Source of the DNA: Bacillota bacterium
GTDB lineage: Bacteria; Bacillota; Clostridia; Acetivibrionales; JAEZXR01
Direction: 5' to 3'
Assembly (NCBI GenBank): GCA_023419605.1
Contig: JAEZXR010000103.1
Coordinates: 41,731-105,730, forward strand
Length of the DNA: 64,000 bases
Of the stretch, positions 1-8,224 are shown one piece after another. Position 1 is the first letter of the stretch; the number at the start of each line of letters is the position of its first letter. The notes beneath the pieces were generated by a model that was not told the DNA's origin, did not search any database, and saw nothing but the letters and a program-made list of their open reading frames with translations. The position numbers and the translations under genes are program-made.

Positions 1-149
1 GTAAGTAAATAATTTCCCTGCTCCCCTTTATCCACAGCCATACCTGCGACAATGGCAAACTGCTCAATTTCCCTATAATTCCAGCACCCAGATAATACTG
101 TTGTATTTATAAGGAGTAGAACAAGTAAAAAATACAACTTCCTTCTCAT
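1..149 (-). CDS. GerC-family spore germination lipoprotein, N-terminal part (runs off window)
   Basis: Only the first 49 codons are inside the window. The product begins with two arginines and a lysine, then a hydrophobic stretch and the lipobox LSGC with the lipidated cysteine at residue 22, followed by WNYREIEQ. This is the usual start of GerAC/GerKC lipoproteins, the third subunit of nutrient germinant receptors in the spore inner membrane. Its ATG overlaps the stop codon of the upstream gerA-type gene in an ATGA arrangement, so the two are translationally coupled. The family assignment rests on the lipobox, the WNxREI-like segment and the neighbour; the rest of the protein is not visible. 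Confidence 0.8.
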   Translation of the reverse strand, partial: MRRKLYFLLVLLLINTTVLSGCWNYREIEQFAIVAGMAVDKGEQGNYLL

Positions 150-1684
150 CTCCGTTTCCCCCCTGTTGCTTGCCTCACACGATTATTGGCTGCCAATAAT
201 TTGGGCCGATACCTCATATACCACCAGGGTGCTCTTATGGCGGTATCCTTTAAATCCCTCGGGTCAAGAGCCGTCAAATACAACATAAAAGGCACTCCAA
301 AGGACCGAAGCTCACATAGGTGAAGCAAAAACCCCGTAATTCCGAATATGAAGCCGTATAACCCCAAAAAGGCGGAAAGAAGCAGGAACAGGAGTCTAAA
401 TATAATAGTGACCCCCTGGATTTTCGGTATCATAAGGCTTGTTATTCCTGAAATGCCAACGACAATAACAACAGGAGCACTGACAATTCTGGCTTCCACC
501 GCTGCCTGTCCCAGCACCAAAGCACCAACAATGCTCAAAGCCTGTCCGATATTTGCCGGCATTCGGGTACCTGTCTCTCTCAGTACTTCAAATACAAACA
601 ATAAAACTATGGTTTCAACAATGGTTGGAAAAGGGACGCCCTGTCTCGCGGCGGATATACTTAGCAGTAGCGGCGTGGGTATCATTTCCTGGTGAAATGT
701 CATTAAGGCCACGTAAACGGCAGGAACACTCGTAGTGATGATAAAACCCAGGACCCTTAGTATTCTGCCGATGGAAGAGAAATAGAAGTTAATATAATAA
801 TCCTCATTGGCCTGAAAGTATTCTACAAACAAATAGGGTACCGTTATAGCTACAGGCGTACCGTCCACGATGATTGCAATACGTCCCTCCAGTAGTTTGG
901 CTGCAACAACATCCGGCCTTTCGGTAGTTCCTACGGTTTTAAATGGAGAAAAAGGTGCGTCTCGAATTAATTCCATAATGTAGTCGGAGGCTAAAATGCC
1001 GTCGATATCAATACTATCTAATCTTTTATACAACTCCTTCAATATGCTTTTATTTACTATGTTTTCCATATAGCAAATGCAGACCTTTGTATGAGACTGC
1101 ACACCCACGGTCCTAAATTTAAGCTTTAAGTCAGGAGTTTCCAATTTTCTTCGCAGGAGTGAAAGGTTTACCATAATCGGCTCGGTGAACCCTTCTCTCG
1201 GTCCACGGATAACCTTCTCGCCTTCTGGCTCTTCGATCGCCCTGGACTGCCACCCTTTCGTATGTATAATCAGAGCTTCCGGTGAACCATCCAGAAAAAG
1301 TGCCGTATTACCGCCGACGATGGCTGAAACAATTTTGTCGACATCGGATGTCTTCTCCACGTCATTTGAAACAATTACCTGGTTCTGTAAATTCTCCAGA
1401 GCAGCATTGCTGCTTTTCAGCATGATATTTTGGATGATGGGCTGTATTACATTTTCATTCACCATTTCAATATTTATCATCCCCTGGATAAAAACAATGC
1501 AACACTGTATAGAGCTATGCTGCTGGTTTTGGAAGTATCGTACCGTGAGCGTATCATCATCGGCGAATATCTCTTTAACCAGGTTTATATTCAAATCCAG
1601 CGAATTATGTAAGGCCCTATCCTCGTAGTTTGACTGCCGTCCTGAGTTTTTCAGTTCTTTCCCCTTATTTTTCTTAGTAAACAT
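146..1684 (-). CDS. GerA-family spore germination receptor subunit A
   Basis: A 512-residue membrane protein of the GerAA/GerKA type. A soluble N-terminal half is followed from about residue 300 to 465 by several membrane segments (for example IVVGISGITSLM and LLFLLLSAFLGLYG), then a basic tail. These proteins form nutrient receptors in the spore inner membrane with a B permease-like subunit and a C lipoprotein. An in-frame TTG lies 12 bases further upstream, but I chose the ATG at 1684 because GGGAG sits five bases before it and overlaps that TTG. The C subunit follows immediately with a 4-base overlap; a B subunit is not seen in between. It implies a sporulating host. Confidence 0.9.
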   Translation of the reverse strand: MFTKKNKGKELKNSGRQSNYEDRALHNSLDLNINLVKEIFADDDTLTVRYFQNQQHSSIQCCIVFIQGMINIEMVNENVIQPIIQNIMLKSSNAALENLQNQVIVSNDVEKTSDVDKIVSAIVGGNTALFLDGSPEALIIHTKGWQSRAIEEPEGEKVIRGPREGFTEPIMVNLSLLRRKLETPDLKLKFRTVGVQSHTKVCICYMENIVNKSILKELYKRLDSIDIDGILASDYIMELIRDAPFSPFKTVGTTERPDVVAAKLLEGRIAIIVDGTPVAITVPYLFVEYFQANEDYYINFYFSSIGRILRVLGFIITTSVPAVYVALMTFHQEMIPTPLLLSISAARQGVPFPTIVETIVLLFVFEVLRETGTRMPANIGQALSIVGALVLGQAAVEARIVSAPVVIVVGISGITSLMIPKIQGVTIIFRLLFLLLSAFLGLYGFIFGITGFLLHLCELRSFGVPFMLYLTALDPRDLKDTAIRAPWWYMRYRPKLLAANNRVRQATGGKRR

Positions 1685-1721
1685 TCGATCTCCCAACCCA
1701 AAGTTTTTAATTTTCTTACCC

Positions 1722-1752
1722 TAGGTTGTGCATTTTATATTTTGTTAATACA
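1722..1752 (-). promoter_or_regulatory. possible forespore (sigma-G-like) promoter of the germination operon
   Basis: Upstream of the gerA-type gene the minus strand reads TGTATT, an 18-base spacer, then CAACCTA. This resembles the sigma-G pattern (about GNATR, 17-18 bases, CATNNTA) with one or two mismatches. GerA operons are known to be sigma-G dependent. It is a motif match by eye only. Confidence 0.3.
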
Positions 1753-1780
1753 GGATTGATGTGAGATTCTCAGATAAAAC

Positions 1781-1821
1781 AAAAACCAGATATCCTGGAA
1801 TATACAGGATATCTGGTTTGT
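1781..1821 (-). terminator. Rho-independent terminator after tRNA-Leu
   Basis: A near-perfect 15-base stem (AAACCAGATATCCTG and its complement) with a 7-base loop, followed on the minus strand by TTTTTGTTTT. It lies just downstream of the tRNA 3' end at 1833. Confidence 0.85.
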
Positions 1822-1832
1822 TTGAATATCAA

Positions 1833-1915
1833 TGGTGCGGATGAAGGGACTTGAACCCCCACACTCGTCGTACCAGATCCTAAATCTGGCGCGTCTGCCA
1901 TTCCGCCACATCCGC
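1833..1915 (-). tRNA. tRNA-Leu, anticodon UAG
   Basis: The minus strand folds as an 83-nt tRNA including an encoded CCA. The acceptor stem is GCGGATG paired with CATCCGC; the anticodon stem is CCAGA/TCTGG with loop TTTAGGA and anticodon TAG. There is a class II variable arm around GTACGACGAGTGTGG, and the T-loop is GGTTCAAGTC. The long variable arm and the anticodon both say leucine. It stands alone and is followed by its own terminator. Confidence 0.95.
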
Positions 1916-2138
1916 ATGTCGCTTTAATATAGTAACATAGGCATTTTTGAATGTCAATAGTGTTTTTTGGATATTATGAGCATACCGTTTTGTCACAAAC
2001 CTGTCACAATCATTCCTGAAACTTTTTCATACTAACATCTTGCTTTAAAAGATAACTCACATTAGAATGTCTTAAATTATAGCTTGGTATTCATAATAGC
2101 TCCCCACTCTGCTTGAAATGCTGACTTTGTTAAATCAG

Positions 2139-2651
2139 CTATCCAACTTGTTCTCTATCCAGTTCAATACCCAAGCTTTTTAAAAAACCAAGTATATAGG
2201 ATTTAACAGCATTGCGGGGTATTGTATTAACCAATTTCTCCACACGGGATTTATTCTGTTGTGTCATTACAATATTAATGCTGAAAAGCCATTGAGGTTC
2301 GTTATTTAATTTAATATACTCTTCTGTTTTCCTAAGTAACTCAGGATCATTTTTTGTTTTAATTTCATCTAAAAGGTGCTGCTCCGCCTCATTTTTTTTA
2401 TTGACCAATTCATTGTACTCTTTCATTTTATTAAAATCTTTTGTAAAAGTTCTTATATTCATAGCACCTTGTTGATACTCAGGCTGAATTTCAAGTCGTA
2501 TCCCTTCATAAAGCCTTATAATAACGGTATCGAACCTATAGATTGCACCTATGATATTATCTAAATCTTTCTCAATATCCCCTAAGGCAGAATCCTTGTC
2601 GGACAAGCCGGTAATTATCGTTTGTATCCCATTTATCCAATCTACTATCAT
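2139..2651 (-). CDS. hypothetical protein, 170 residues
   Basis: I do not recognise the family. The protein is charged and mostly helical-looking (many K/E/N, a central segment EYNELVNKKNEAEQHLLDEI that could be a coiled coil), with no signal peptide or membrane segment. A clear AGGAG lies before the ATG, which supports real translation. It is monocistronic as far as can be seen, between a tRNA gene and a long AT-rich gap. No function is proposed. Confidence 0.65.
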   Translation of the reverse strand: MIVDWINGIQTIITGLSDKDSALGDIEKDLDNIIGAIYRFDTVIIRLYEGIRLEIQPEYQQGAMNIRTFTKDFNKMKEYNELVNKKNEAEQHLLDEIKTKNDPELLRKTEEYIKLNNEPQWLFSINIVMTQQNKSRVEKLVNTIPRNAVKSYILGFLKSLGIELDREQVG

Positions 2652-2867
2652 AATTTATTCTCCTATTAATAAAATTTATCTTTGATCTACATAACGCATA
2701 AATAACCATCGCACTAAATTTCTGAGAAACTTTTATGAACTTGCTATCAATCAATTTGCCTACGCCAACCTACAAAACTATTTTATCATACTTTGTTAAA
2801 TTTTGCATTAATTTCTGAAAAGTTCCTATTCATAATTTCTATGGATTTACTTCTTTATTTGGCAATA

Positions 2868-2892
2868 AAAAAACTGCTCTTCAGCAGTTATC
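2868..2892 (-). terminator. Rho-independent terminator-like hairpin
   Basis: On the minus strand AACTGCT, a 4-base loop, AGCAGTT and then TTTTT. There is no intact gene directly upstream, so it may mark a lost or very small transcript. Confidence 0.6.
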
Positions 2893-3128
2893 TATAATCC
2901 CTGGCACTATCATTCATTCTCTTACATTCGAACAATTATAGCCTGTCCGCCCCCACGTCCTTCTAATACTTCTTCTTTTAGCACTCTTGTTTTAATCGGT
3001 ATTTAAACAATTATTTTTTCATAATTCTGTTAGTCCCATAGGAAAAGTGGGTAAAACAATTTCGTCGCCACCGCGAAATGTATTTGCTTTATGCGCGGCC
3101 TTGTTTTATAATATAAAACATAAACGAT

Positions 3129-3288
3129 GCCAGGTTAGGGTTAAGGTTGGGGTTGAGAACGTCGGCCAATTCATTATAAAGGGGTCTGGATTGTCGTTGA
3201 CTCATAGTTTTGGCAAGTCGGAGATCGACCCTTCCGTCTACGCCGCACACATTATGACTCTCAACCCCAACCTTAGCCTTAACCTGAC
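3129..3288. repeat. 160-bp inverted-repeat element
   Basis: Arms 3129-3157 and 3260-3288 are inverted copies with three mismatches over 29 bases; each ends in AAGGTTGGGGTTGAG on its own strand. The 102-base interior has further local pairing (AAAGGGGTC near 3178 against GACCCTTCC near 3228). The element is GC-richer than its surroundings and has no open reading frame with a ribosome binding site. It could be a miniature mobile element or a structured RNA. Confidence 0.6.
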
Positions 3289-3508
3289 AAAAACTTTACC
3301 GTCAAATTCTTGTTATATATTTAACAATTCTTAATTTCTATTATAATAAGAACCACAATATTTGTAAATAAAAATATTCGTCTTTCGTTAAAAATAAGAC
3401 AAGGGTATTTTCCCTCCGTAATTCGTTTTCATTTTCTGGCGGTTATTAAAAAAATGAAGTATAATAAGTATAGCAAATGAAATTGATAAACTTATTGGAG
3501 GACTCGTA

Positions 3509-4315
3509 ATGATCTATTGGTACGCACTGCTGGCGATCCTTATAATTGCTTTACTATATATGCGTTTTGAAGCAACCTTTTTAAAAGTTGAAAGAATCCG
3601 CTTCACAAAGGATAAAAATGCACTGAAGGTAGTGCAGCTATCCGATATACATATTAACAAATTAAAGGTTTCACAGGAAAGAATCACAAAGGTTTTGTCC
3701 CAGGAAAATCCCGATATTCTGATCCTTTCCGGAGACTATATCGAAGAGCCGAAGGATATTCCTGACTTTCTGAAGTTTCTTGCATCCATAAAAGGACATA
3801 AGAATACATACCTTTGTCTGGGAAATCATGACTACGAGGCCTTTAAAGACGATCCCGAAGGACTTTCGGAATATATTCGGACCCTTGAGAATCACGGCTT
3901 TAAAATACTTCATAATGAAACGGTTTGTTTTGAAAAAAACCATAAGAAGTATAATATTACAGGCATCGCAGACATCCGCTACAACCACCATGACATCGAA
4001 AAAGCCCTGAGTACCTGCTGCCCTGATGCCCGGCTTACTCTGGCATTTTCACATAATCCGGACATAGTACTGCAAATCCCCCGTAATAAGGTGGACTACC
4101 TGCTGACCGGCCACTTCCACGGGGGGCAGATCTGGGCTCCTTTTAACCTGGAGTTTAAACTCATGCGCGGGGAAAAGCTATGCAAAATGGGAGTACGAAA
4201 AGGCCTTCACAAGATCAATGGAATTAACCTCTACGTGAATCGCGGCCTCGGCAATGTAGTAGTTCCCCTTCGTTTCCTGTCCAGGCCGGAAATCACTGTA
4301 TTTTACCTTCCATAA
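3509..4315 (+). CDS. membrane-anchored calcineurin-like metallophosphoesterase
   Basis: A 268-residue protein with one N-terminal membrane segment (residues 1-18) and the full set of metallophosphoesterase motifs: DIH (D46, H48), GD (D76), GNHD (106-108), SHNPD (H182) and GHFH (201-204). These bind two metal ions in YkuE/YaeI-type enzymes, which act on phosphoesters near the membrane. TTGGAGGA precedes the ATG. It is the only plus-strand gene before 21.9 kb and is transcribed toward araD, from which it is separated by a bidirectional terminator. The substrate cannot be told from sequence. Confidence 0.9.
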   Translation: MIYWYALLAILIIALLYMRFEATFLKVERIRFTKDKNALKVVQLSDIHINKLKVSQERITKVLSQENPDILILSGDYIEEPKDIPDFLKFLASIKGHKNTYLCLGNHDYEAFKDDPEGLSEYIRTLENHGFKILHNETVCFEKNHKKYNITGIADIRYNHHDIEKALSTCCPDARLTLAFSHNPDIVLQIPRNKVDYLLTGHFHGGQIWAPFNLEFKLMRGEKLCKMGVRKGLHKINGINLYVNRGLGNVVVPLRFLSRPEITVFYLP

Positions 4316-4318
4316 AGT

Positions 4319-4357
4319 AAAAAGAGACGGCAAATGAAAATGTCGTCTCTTTTTTAC
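4319..4357. terminator. bidirectional Rho-independent terminator
   Basis: A stem AAAGAGACG/CGTCTCTTT with T-runs on both sides lies between the convergent phosphoesterase and araD genes and can serve both. Confidence 0.85.
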
Positions 4358-4358
4358 T

Positions 4359-5051
4359 TTACTTTCCCTGTCCATAATACGCATTTGCGCCATGTTTTCG
4401 TAAAAAGTGCTTATCCAGCAAATTCCAGTCCATGGGTCCAACGCCGGGATTCAGTGTGAGGGTCCTATAGGCCATCTTCGCCACTTCTTCCAGGACTACT
4501 GAATTATGCACCGCATCCCCGGCATCTTTTCCCCAGGTAAAAGGGCCATGCATATTCACCAATACCGCCGGAATGAATGTAGGATTTAGCCCCTGGAAGG
4601 TCTCTACGATGACATTGCCGGTTTCCTTCTCATAGTCCCCTTTGATTTCGGCTTCATCCATTTTCCGGGTACAGGGGATTTCCCCATAGAAATAGTCTCC
4701 ATGGGTCGTCCCGAAGGCCGGCACACCCTTCCCTGCCTGTGCAAAGCTGGTAGCCCAGGGAGAATGGGTATGAACCACTCCGCCGATTTCAGGAAATGCT
4801 TTATAAAGTATCAAATGGGTGGGTGTATCGGAGGAAGGCTTCAACGTCCCCTCCACTATCCTGCCTTCCAAACTCAGTACCACCATATGCTCCGGTTTCA
4901 ATTCCTCGTAAGGAACTCCACTAGGCTTGATGACTATCAAGCCCAGTTCCCGGTCAATACCGCTCACGTTTCCCCAGGTAAAAGTCACAAGTCCGTGCTT
5001 AGGAAGGTCCAGATTCGCCTTCCATACTTCCAATTTCAATTTATCCAGCAT
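4359..5051 (-). CDS. araD: L-ribulose-5-phosphate 4-epimerase
   Basis: A 230-residue class II aldolase-family protein, the usual length for AraD. It converts L-ribulose-5-phosphate to D-xylulose-5-phosphate, the last step of the arabinose pathway. The metal ligands are visible: SSD (D75), HTH (H94 and H96) and NMHGPF (H168), matching the known Asp76/His95/His97/His171 set of the E. coli enzyme. The gene starts 10 bases after the ribulokinase stop, so it shares its transcript. It is the last gene of the araR-araB-araD cluster and ends at the terminator. Confidence 0.95.
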   Translation of the reverse strand: MLDKLKLEVWKANLDLPKHGLVTFTWGNVSGIDRELGLIVIKPSGVPYEELKPEHMVVLSLEGRIVEGTLKPSSDTPTHLILYKAFPEIGGVVHTHSPWATSFAQAGKGVPAFGTTHGDYFYGEIPCTRKMDEAEIKGDYEKETGNVIVETFQGLNPTFIPAVLVNMHGPFTWGKDAGDAVHNSVVLEEVAKMAYRTLTLNPGVGPMDWNLLDKHFLRKHGANAYYGQGK

Positions 5052-5061
5052 CTTTGCTACC

Positions 5062-6735
5062 TCACCCTTTTGCTTCCCTGCGAATTTCCTTCAACCGCTT
5101 CATGACATTGTTTTCGCCTCTGCCGAAATAGTCATGAAGCGCCTTGTACTCCGCGTACAGTTTGTCATAAACTCTTACATTCTCCGGAATGGGTTTGTAC
5201 ACCTTGTCTTTTACCTTTGCCATTACCTTCGCCGCATCTACGATGGTATCATATCCACCCCGTTCCTTCCCCGCGGCAACAGCGCCAAACATGGCAGATC
5301 CCAGGGCCGGTGTCTGTGCCGAGGCGGAGATACGGATTTCCCTGTTGGTTACATCGGAATAAATCTGCATCATGAACTCGTCCTTTTCAGCGATACCACC
5401 GGCTGCATACAGCTCCTTGATGGGTACCCCGTTATCCTCAAAGGTTTCCACAATCATCCGGGTACCATAAGCCGTTGCTTCAATCAGCGCCCGGTAGATT
5501 TCTTCCGGCCGGGTTAAAAGAGTACAGCCCAGGATCAATCCGGTAAGGTCCACATCCACAAGAACAGAGCGGTTTCCATTCCACCAGTCCAGTGCCACCA
5601 GGCCGCTTTCTCCTACCGCAAGCTTCTGTGCCTTCTCACGCAGCACCTTATGAATACTGACACCCTTTGCTTCCGCTTCTTTCATATACTCTGCCGGAAC
5701 ACAGTTTTTAACAAACCATTCGAAGTGGTCCCCTACACAGGATTGCCCCGCTTCATAGCCCAAATACCCCGGTATGATTCCATCCTCAACCACACCGCAC
5801 ATGCCCGGCACAATTTTTTCCTCATCGCCCAGCAGCATATGGCAGGTAGAGGTTCCCATGATCATCAGCATTTTTCCCGGCTCTGTGATACCTACCGCCG
5901 GAACGGCTACATGGGCATCTACATTGGCAACGGCGATGGCAGTTCCTGCCTTCAAGCCCGTAAGCCGGGCAGCAGCCTCCGTCAGTTCACCTGCTTTGGC
6001 ACCAATGGGATATATATCTCGGCTCAGCTTTTCATCCGCTACATTTTCAAGTCTTGGGTTAAGGGCTTTAAAGAAATCACTGGAAGGATAGCTTTTTTGC
6101 TTGTGCCACAGGGCTTTATACCCGGCTGTACAGCTGTTCCTCTTTTCTTCCCCTGTCAGTTGGTAAACCACCCAGTCCGCAGCTTCCATGAAGCGGCCTG
6201 CCTTTTCATAGATATCGGGAGCTTCATTTAATATCTGCCATATCTTTGGAATTAGCCACTCGGAAGATATTTTGCCTCCGTAAAGATTCAGGAATTCCTC
6301 TCCTCTTTCCTCGGCGATTTTATTCAGCTGATTCGCCTCATCCTGGGCAGCATGGTGCTTCCAGAGCTTCACATAGGCATGGGGATTTGATTTGTATTCC
6401 TCATAGAAACAAAGGGGCTTTCCCGCCTTGTCCGTTGGCAGCATGGTACATGCCGTAAAATCTATAGCCAGGCCTACCACATCTTCCGCAGATACTTCCG
6501 CCTCTTTTAATACCGCCGGAATCGTTTCAGCCAGAACATCCAGATAGTCCTGCGGATGCTGCAGTGCCCAATCCGGCTCCAAACGGGTCTTTCCATCCGG
6601 AAGGTATTCATCCATAACACCATGAGGATATACCTTTACCGAAGCAGCGAGCTCCCTTCCGGTATCCACTTCAACCAATACCGCTCTTCCTGATTGTGTT
6701 CCGTAATCCACACCCAATGTATACTTTTTACTCAT
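5062..6735 (-). CDS. araB: L-ribulokinase
   Basis: A 557-residue FGGY-family carbohydrate kinase, the usual AraB length. It phosphorylates L-ribulose in the cytoplasm. The N-terminal phosphate-binding motif GVDYGTQSGRAVLVEV lies at residues 8-23, and the C-terminal ATP-binding region has GGIAEKDEFMMQ. The frame is open a further 50 codons upstream, but the extra residues are unlike kinase sequence. The ATG at 6735 has AAGGGAG nine bases upstream, so I use it. It sits between the araR-type regulator and araD, with a palindromic operator-like site in the 112-base gap before it. Confidence 0.95.
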   Translation of the reverse strand: MSKKYTLGVDYGTQSGRAVLVEVDTGRELAASVKVYPHGVMDEYLPDGKTRLEPDWALQHPQDYLDVLAETIPAVLKEAEVSAEDVVGLAIDFTACTMLPTDKAGKPLCFYEEYKSNPHAYVKLWKHHAAQDEANQLNKIAEERGEEFLNLYGGKISSEWLIPKIWQILNEAPDIYEKAGRFMEAADWVVYQLTGEEKRNSCTAGYKALWHKQKSYPSSDFFKALNPRLENVADEKLSRDIYPIGAKAGELTEAAARLTGLKAGTAIAVANVDAHVAVPAVGITEPGKMLMIMGTSTCHMLLGDEEKIVPGMCGVVEDGIIPGYLGYEAGQSCVGDHFEWFVKNCVPAEYMKEAEAKGVSIHKVLREKAQKLAVGESGLVALDWWNGNRSVLVDVDLTGLILGCTLLTRPEEIYRALIEATAYGTRMIVETFEDNGVPIKELYAAGGIAEKDEFMMQIYSDVTNREIRISASAQTPALGSAMFGAVAAGKERGGYDTIVDAAKVMAKVKDKVYKPIPENVRVYDKLYAEYKALHDYFGRGENNVMKRLKEIRREAKG

Positions 6736-6767
6736 TTTTACGACTCCCTTCAAAAAATATAGAATAT

Positions 6768-6783
6768 AAGGAAACGGTTTCTT
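6768..6783. promoter_or_regulatory. cre-like palindrome upstream of araB
   Basis: GAAACGGTTTC is a perfect palindrome around one central base and matches 14 of 16 positions of the CcpA cre consensus WTGNAARCGNWWWCAW. It lies 33-48 bases before the araB ATG, consistent with catabolite control. Another LacI-family regulator could also bind it. Confidence 0.5.
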
Positions 6784-6847
6784 TATGATAGATGAGAACA
6801 CCCTTCCCATAGACCGCCTGGGACCGTTCTCCTCCTCTGCTGTACTC

Positions 6848-7942
6848 CTATTCTTGCCCCACCGCTTTCGTACTGTCACGCACAATAAGCTCGGGGCTTA
6901 TCTTCACGTCGAAATAGTTCACTTTTCTTTCTATCATTTGCAACATGGCTTCCGCAGCTTTTATCCCCAGGAACTCCTTCGGATGCGCTATGGTCGTTAA
7001 TTTGGGTTCCGATGCCACTGCGATGTGAGAGTCATCGAAGCTGACCACGGAAATATCCTCCGGGACAGCCAATCCCATGCCTCGAATAATATCCATCACC
7101 TTCACTGCGATTTGATCATTATAGCAAACCACAGCAGAGCATCCCGATAAAAATTCTCTGATATAATCGTTGGAATCGCTATTGAATTTATAATCCATTT
7201 CCCCTGTATCGAACCACAGGACGCTTGAATCCAGCAGCTGTATACCGGCTTCCTTATGGGCATTCTGAAAGCCTTCAAACCGGCCGTGTCCTTGCTGGTC
7301 ATCGATTTTAAAAATTCCGCCGATCTTCCGGTGCCCCAGTTCAAACAGATGCTTCGCAGCCAGGGATCCGCCCAATCGGTCATCCTCAACAACATAGGAA
7401 TAATCCAGACGCTGATAGCACCCGTGGATAAATAGAATGGGTATCCCCTGCGCACTCAGCTCCCGGTATAAGTCCAGGTTGGAATTGGGCAGTGCGCTTT
7501 TGGTCGGTTCCACAATCAATCCGTCAATTTTTTGATTTAGAAGGTTTTCCAGGCAAAGCCGCTCCTTCTCCTGCTGATTGTATGTGCAGCAGAGGAATAT
7601 GTTATACCCGTCACTGCTCAGAACGCTGTCAATTCCCCGAATAATCGAAGGAAAAATATAGTCGTTCAGGTAGGTGGTCATGACACCGATAATTTTTGAA
7701 GGAGTACTTTTCACATCCGGCCTCCGGTCCACGAAAGTCCCCTTCCCCTGGGTCCGGTACAACCAACCTTCATTGACAAGCTCTCCAATGGCCTGCCGGA
7801 CCGTATGCCTGCTGATGCCGAATTTTTCAGCCAATTCATTCTCTGACTGAATCTGTTCCCCTGGCTTCAGCTTTTCTTCCTTTATGGTCTCAATCAGGTA
7901 ATCCTTCAAGGCTTGATATTTTGGTTTATCGCTATTTAACAT
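6848..7942 (-). CDS. araR: AraR-type arabinose repressor (GntR HTH plus LacI-type sensor)
   Basis: A 364-residue regulator. Residues about 10-72 form a GntR winged helix (SENELAEKFGISRHTVRQAI, then GKGTFV); the rest is a periplasmic-binding-protein-like sugar sensor of the LacI/GalR type (IIGVMTTYLNDYIFPSIIRG, VVSFDDSHIA). This fusion is typical of AraR, which leaves its operators when L-arabinose binds. I start at the ATG at 7942 rather than 51 bases earlier because the sequence aligns with known regulators from there; its Shine-Dalgarno (GAGTGGTG) is weak. The neighbouring ara genes and a perfect AraR-type palindrome at 10192 support the name. Confidence 0.88.
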   Translation of the reverse strand: MLNSDKPKYQALKDYLIETIKEEKLKPGEQIQSENELAEKFGISRHTVRQAIGELVNEGWLYRTQGKGTFVDRRPDVKSTPSKIIGVMTTYLNDYIFPSIIRGIDSVLSSDGYNIFLCCTYNQQEKERLCLENLLNQKIDGLIVEPTKSALPNSNLDLYRELSAQGIPILFIHGCYQRLDYSYVVEDDRLGGSLAAKHLFELGHRKIGGIFKIDDQQGHGRFEGFQNAHKEAGIQLLDSSVLWFDTGEMDYKFNSDSNDYIREFLSGCSAVVCYNDQIAVKVMDIIRGMGLAVPEDISVVSFDDSHIAVASEPKLTTIAHPKEFLGIKAAEAMLQMIERKVNYFDVKISPELIVRDSTKAVGQE

Positions 7943-8030
7943 TAAAACACCACTCAATTCCGGTAGTAAGGGGTTGGACGGCCCCACAGGCACCCTCCAA
8001 CCTCCATTTATCCATTAACCTCGGGATTAG

Positions 8031-8221
8031 CGAAAGACTAGCTTTCACTATGATTTTGTTATACCCTGCAGGGCTCCCCATGAACATCGAACTTTATAAT
8101 GATTTATTCCGCATCCAACTGACCCAACTGCCAGTCATTTGGATGCTACACAATAAATTAATGTATAAAGTTCGCTGTCCGAGAAGGGCCCGCAAAAAAG
8201 TGAAAGTAATTCTTTCGCGGC
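8031..8221. repeat. about 190-bp imperfect palindrome between araA-like gene and araR
   Basis: Inner arms 8088-8118 and 8139-8174 are inverted copies (CGAACTTTATA, ATTTATT and GCATCCAA on both). Outer arms at 8031-8052 and 8197-8220 are also inverted copies (GCGAAAGA, four bases, CTTTCACT). The region between inner and outer arms is partly complementary. The whole forms one large hairpin that fills the gap between the isomerase stop and the araR start. It may be a miniature mobile element, or act in termination or processing. Confidence 0.6.
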
Positions 8222-8224
8222 ATC

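Larger units (their letters stand above)
2652..3508. other. gene-poor, AT-rich gap with hairpins and a possible gene remnant
   Basis: No convincing gene here. On the minus strand a terminator-like hairpin (2868-2892) follows a short coding-like tail, about 2893-2990, which translates as VLKEEVLEGRGGGQAIIVRM and a stop but has no start or ribosome binding site; it may be the end of a decayed gene. A GC-richer island around 3060-3290 carries the inverted repeat listed separately. On the plus strand a TATAAT at 3460-3465 could serve the downstream phosphoesterase, but no good -35 is seen. Confidence 0.5.

Noticed and set aside
1833..1915. tRNA-Leu as attachment site of an integrated island
   Set aside because: No integrase gene or repeated tRNA 3' end was found in the window.
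3129..3288. Telomere-like TTAGGG arms or an integron attC site
   Set aside because: Only a few irregular repeats are present, no integrase or gene cassette is nearby, and the chromosome continues normally on both sides.
3047..3334. 95-codon plus-strand frame across the inverted repeat
   Set aside because: No ribosome binding site, no recognisable protein; its openness is explained by the repeat sequence itself.
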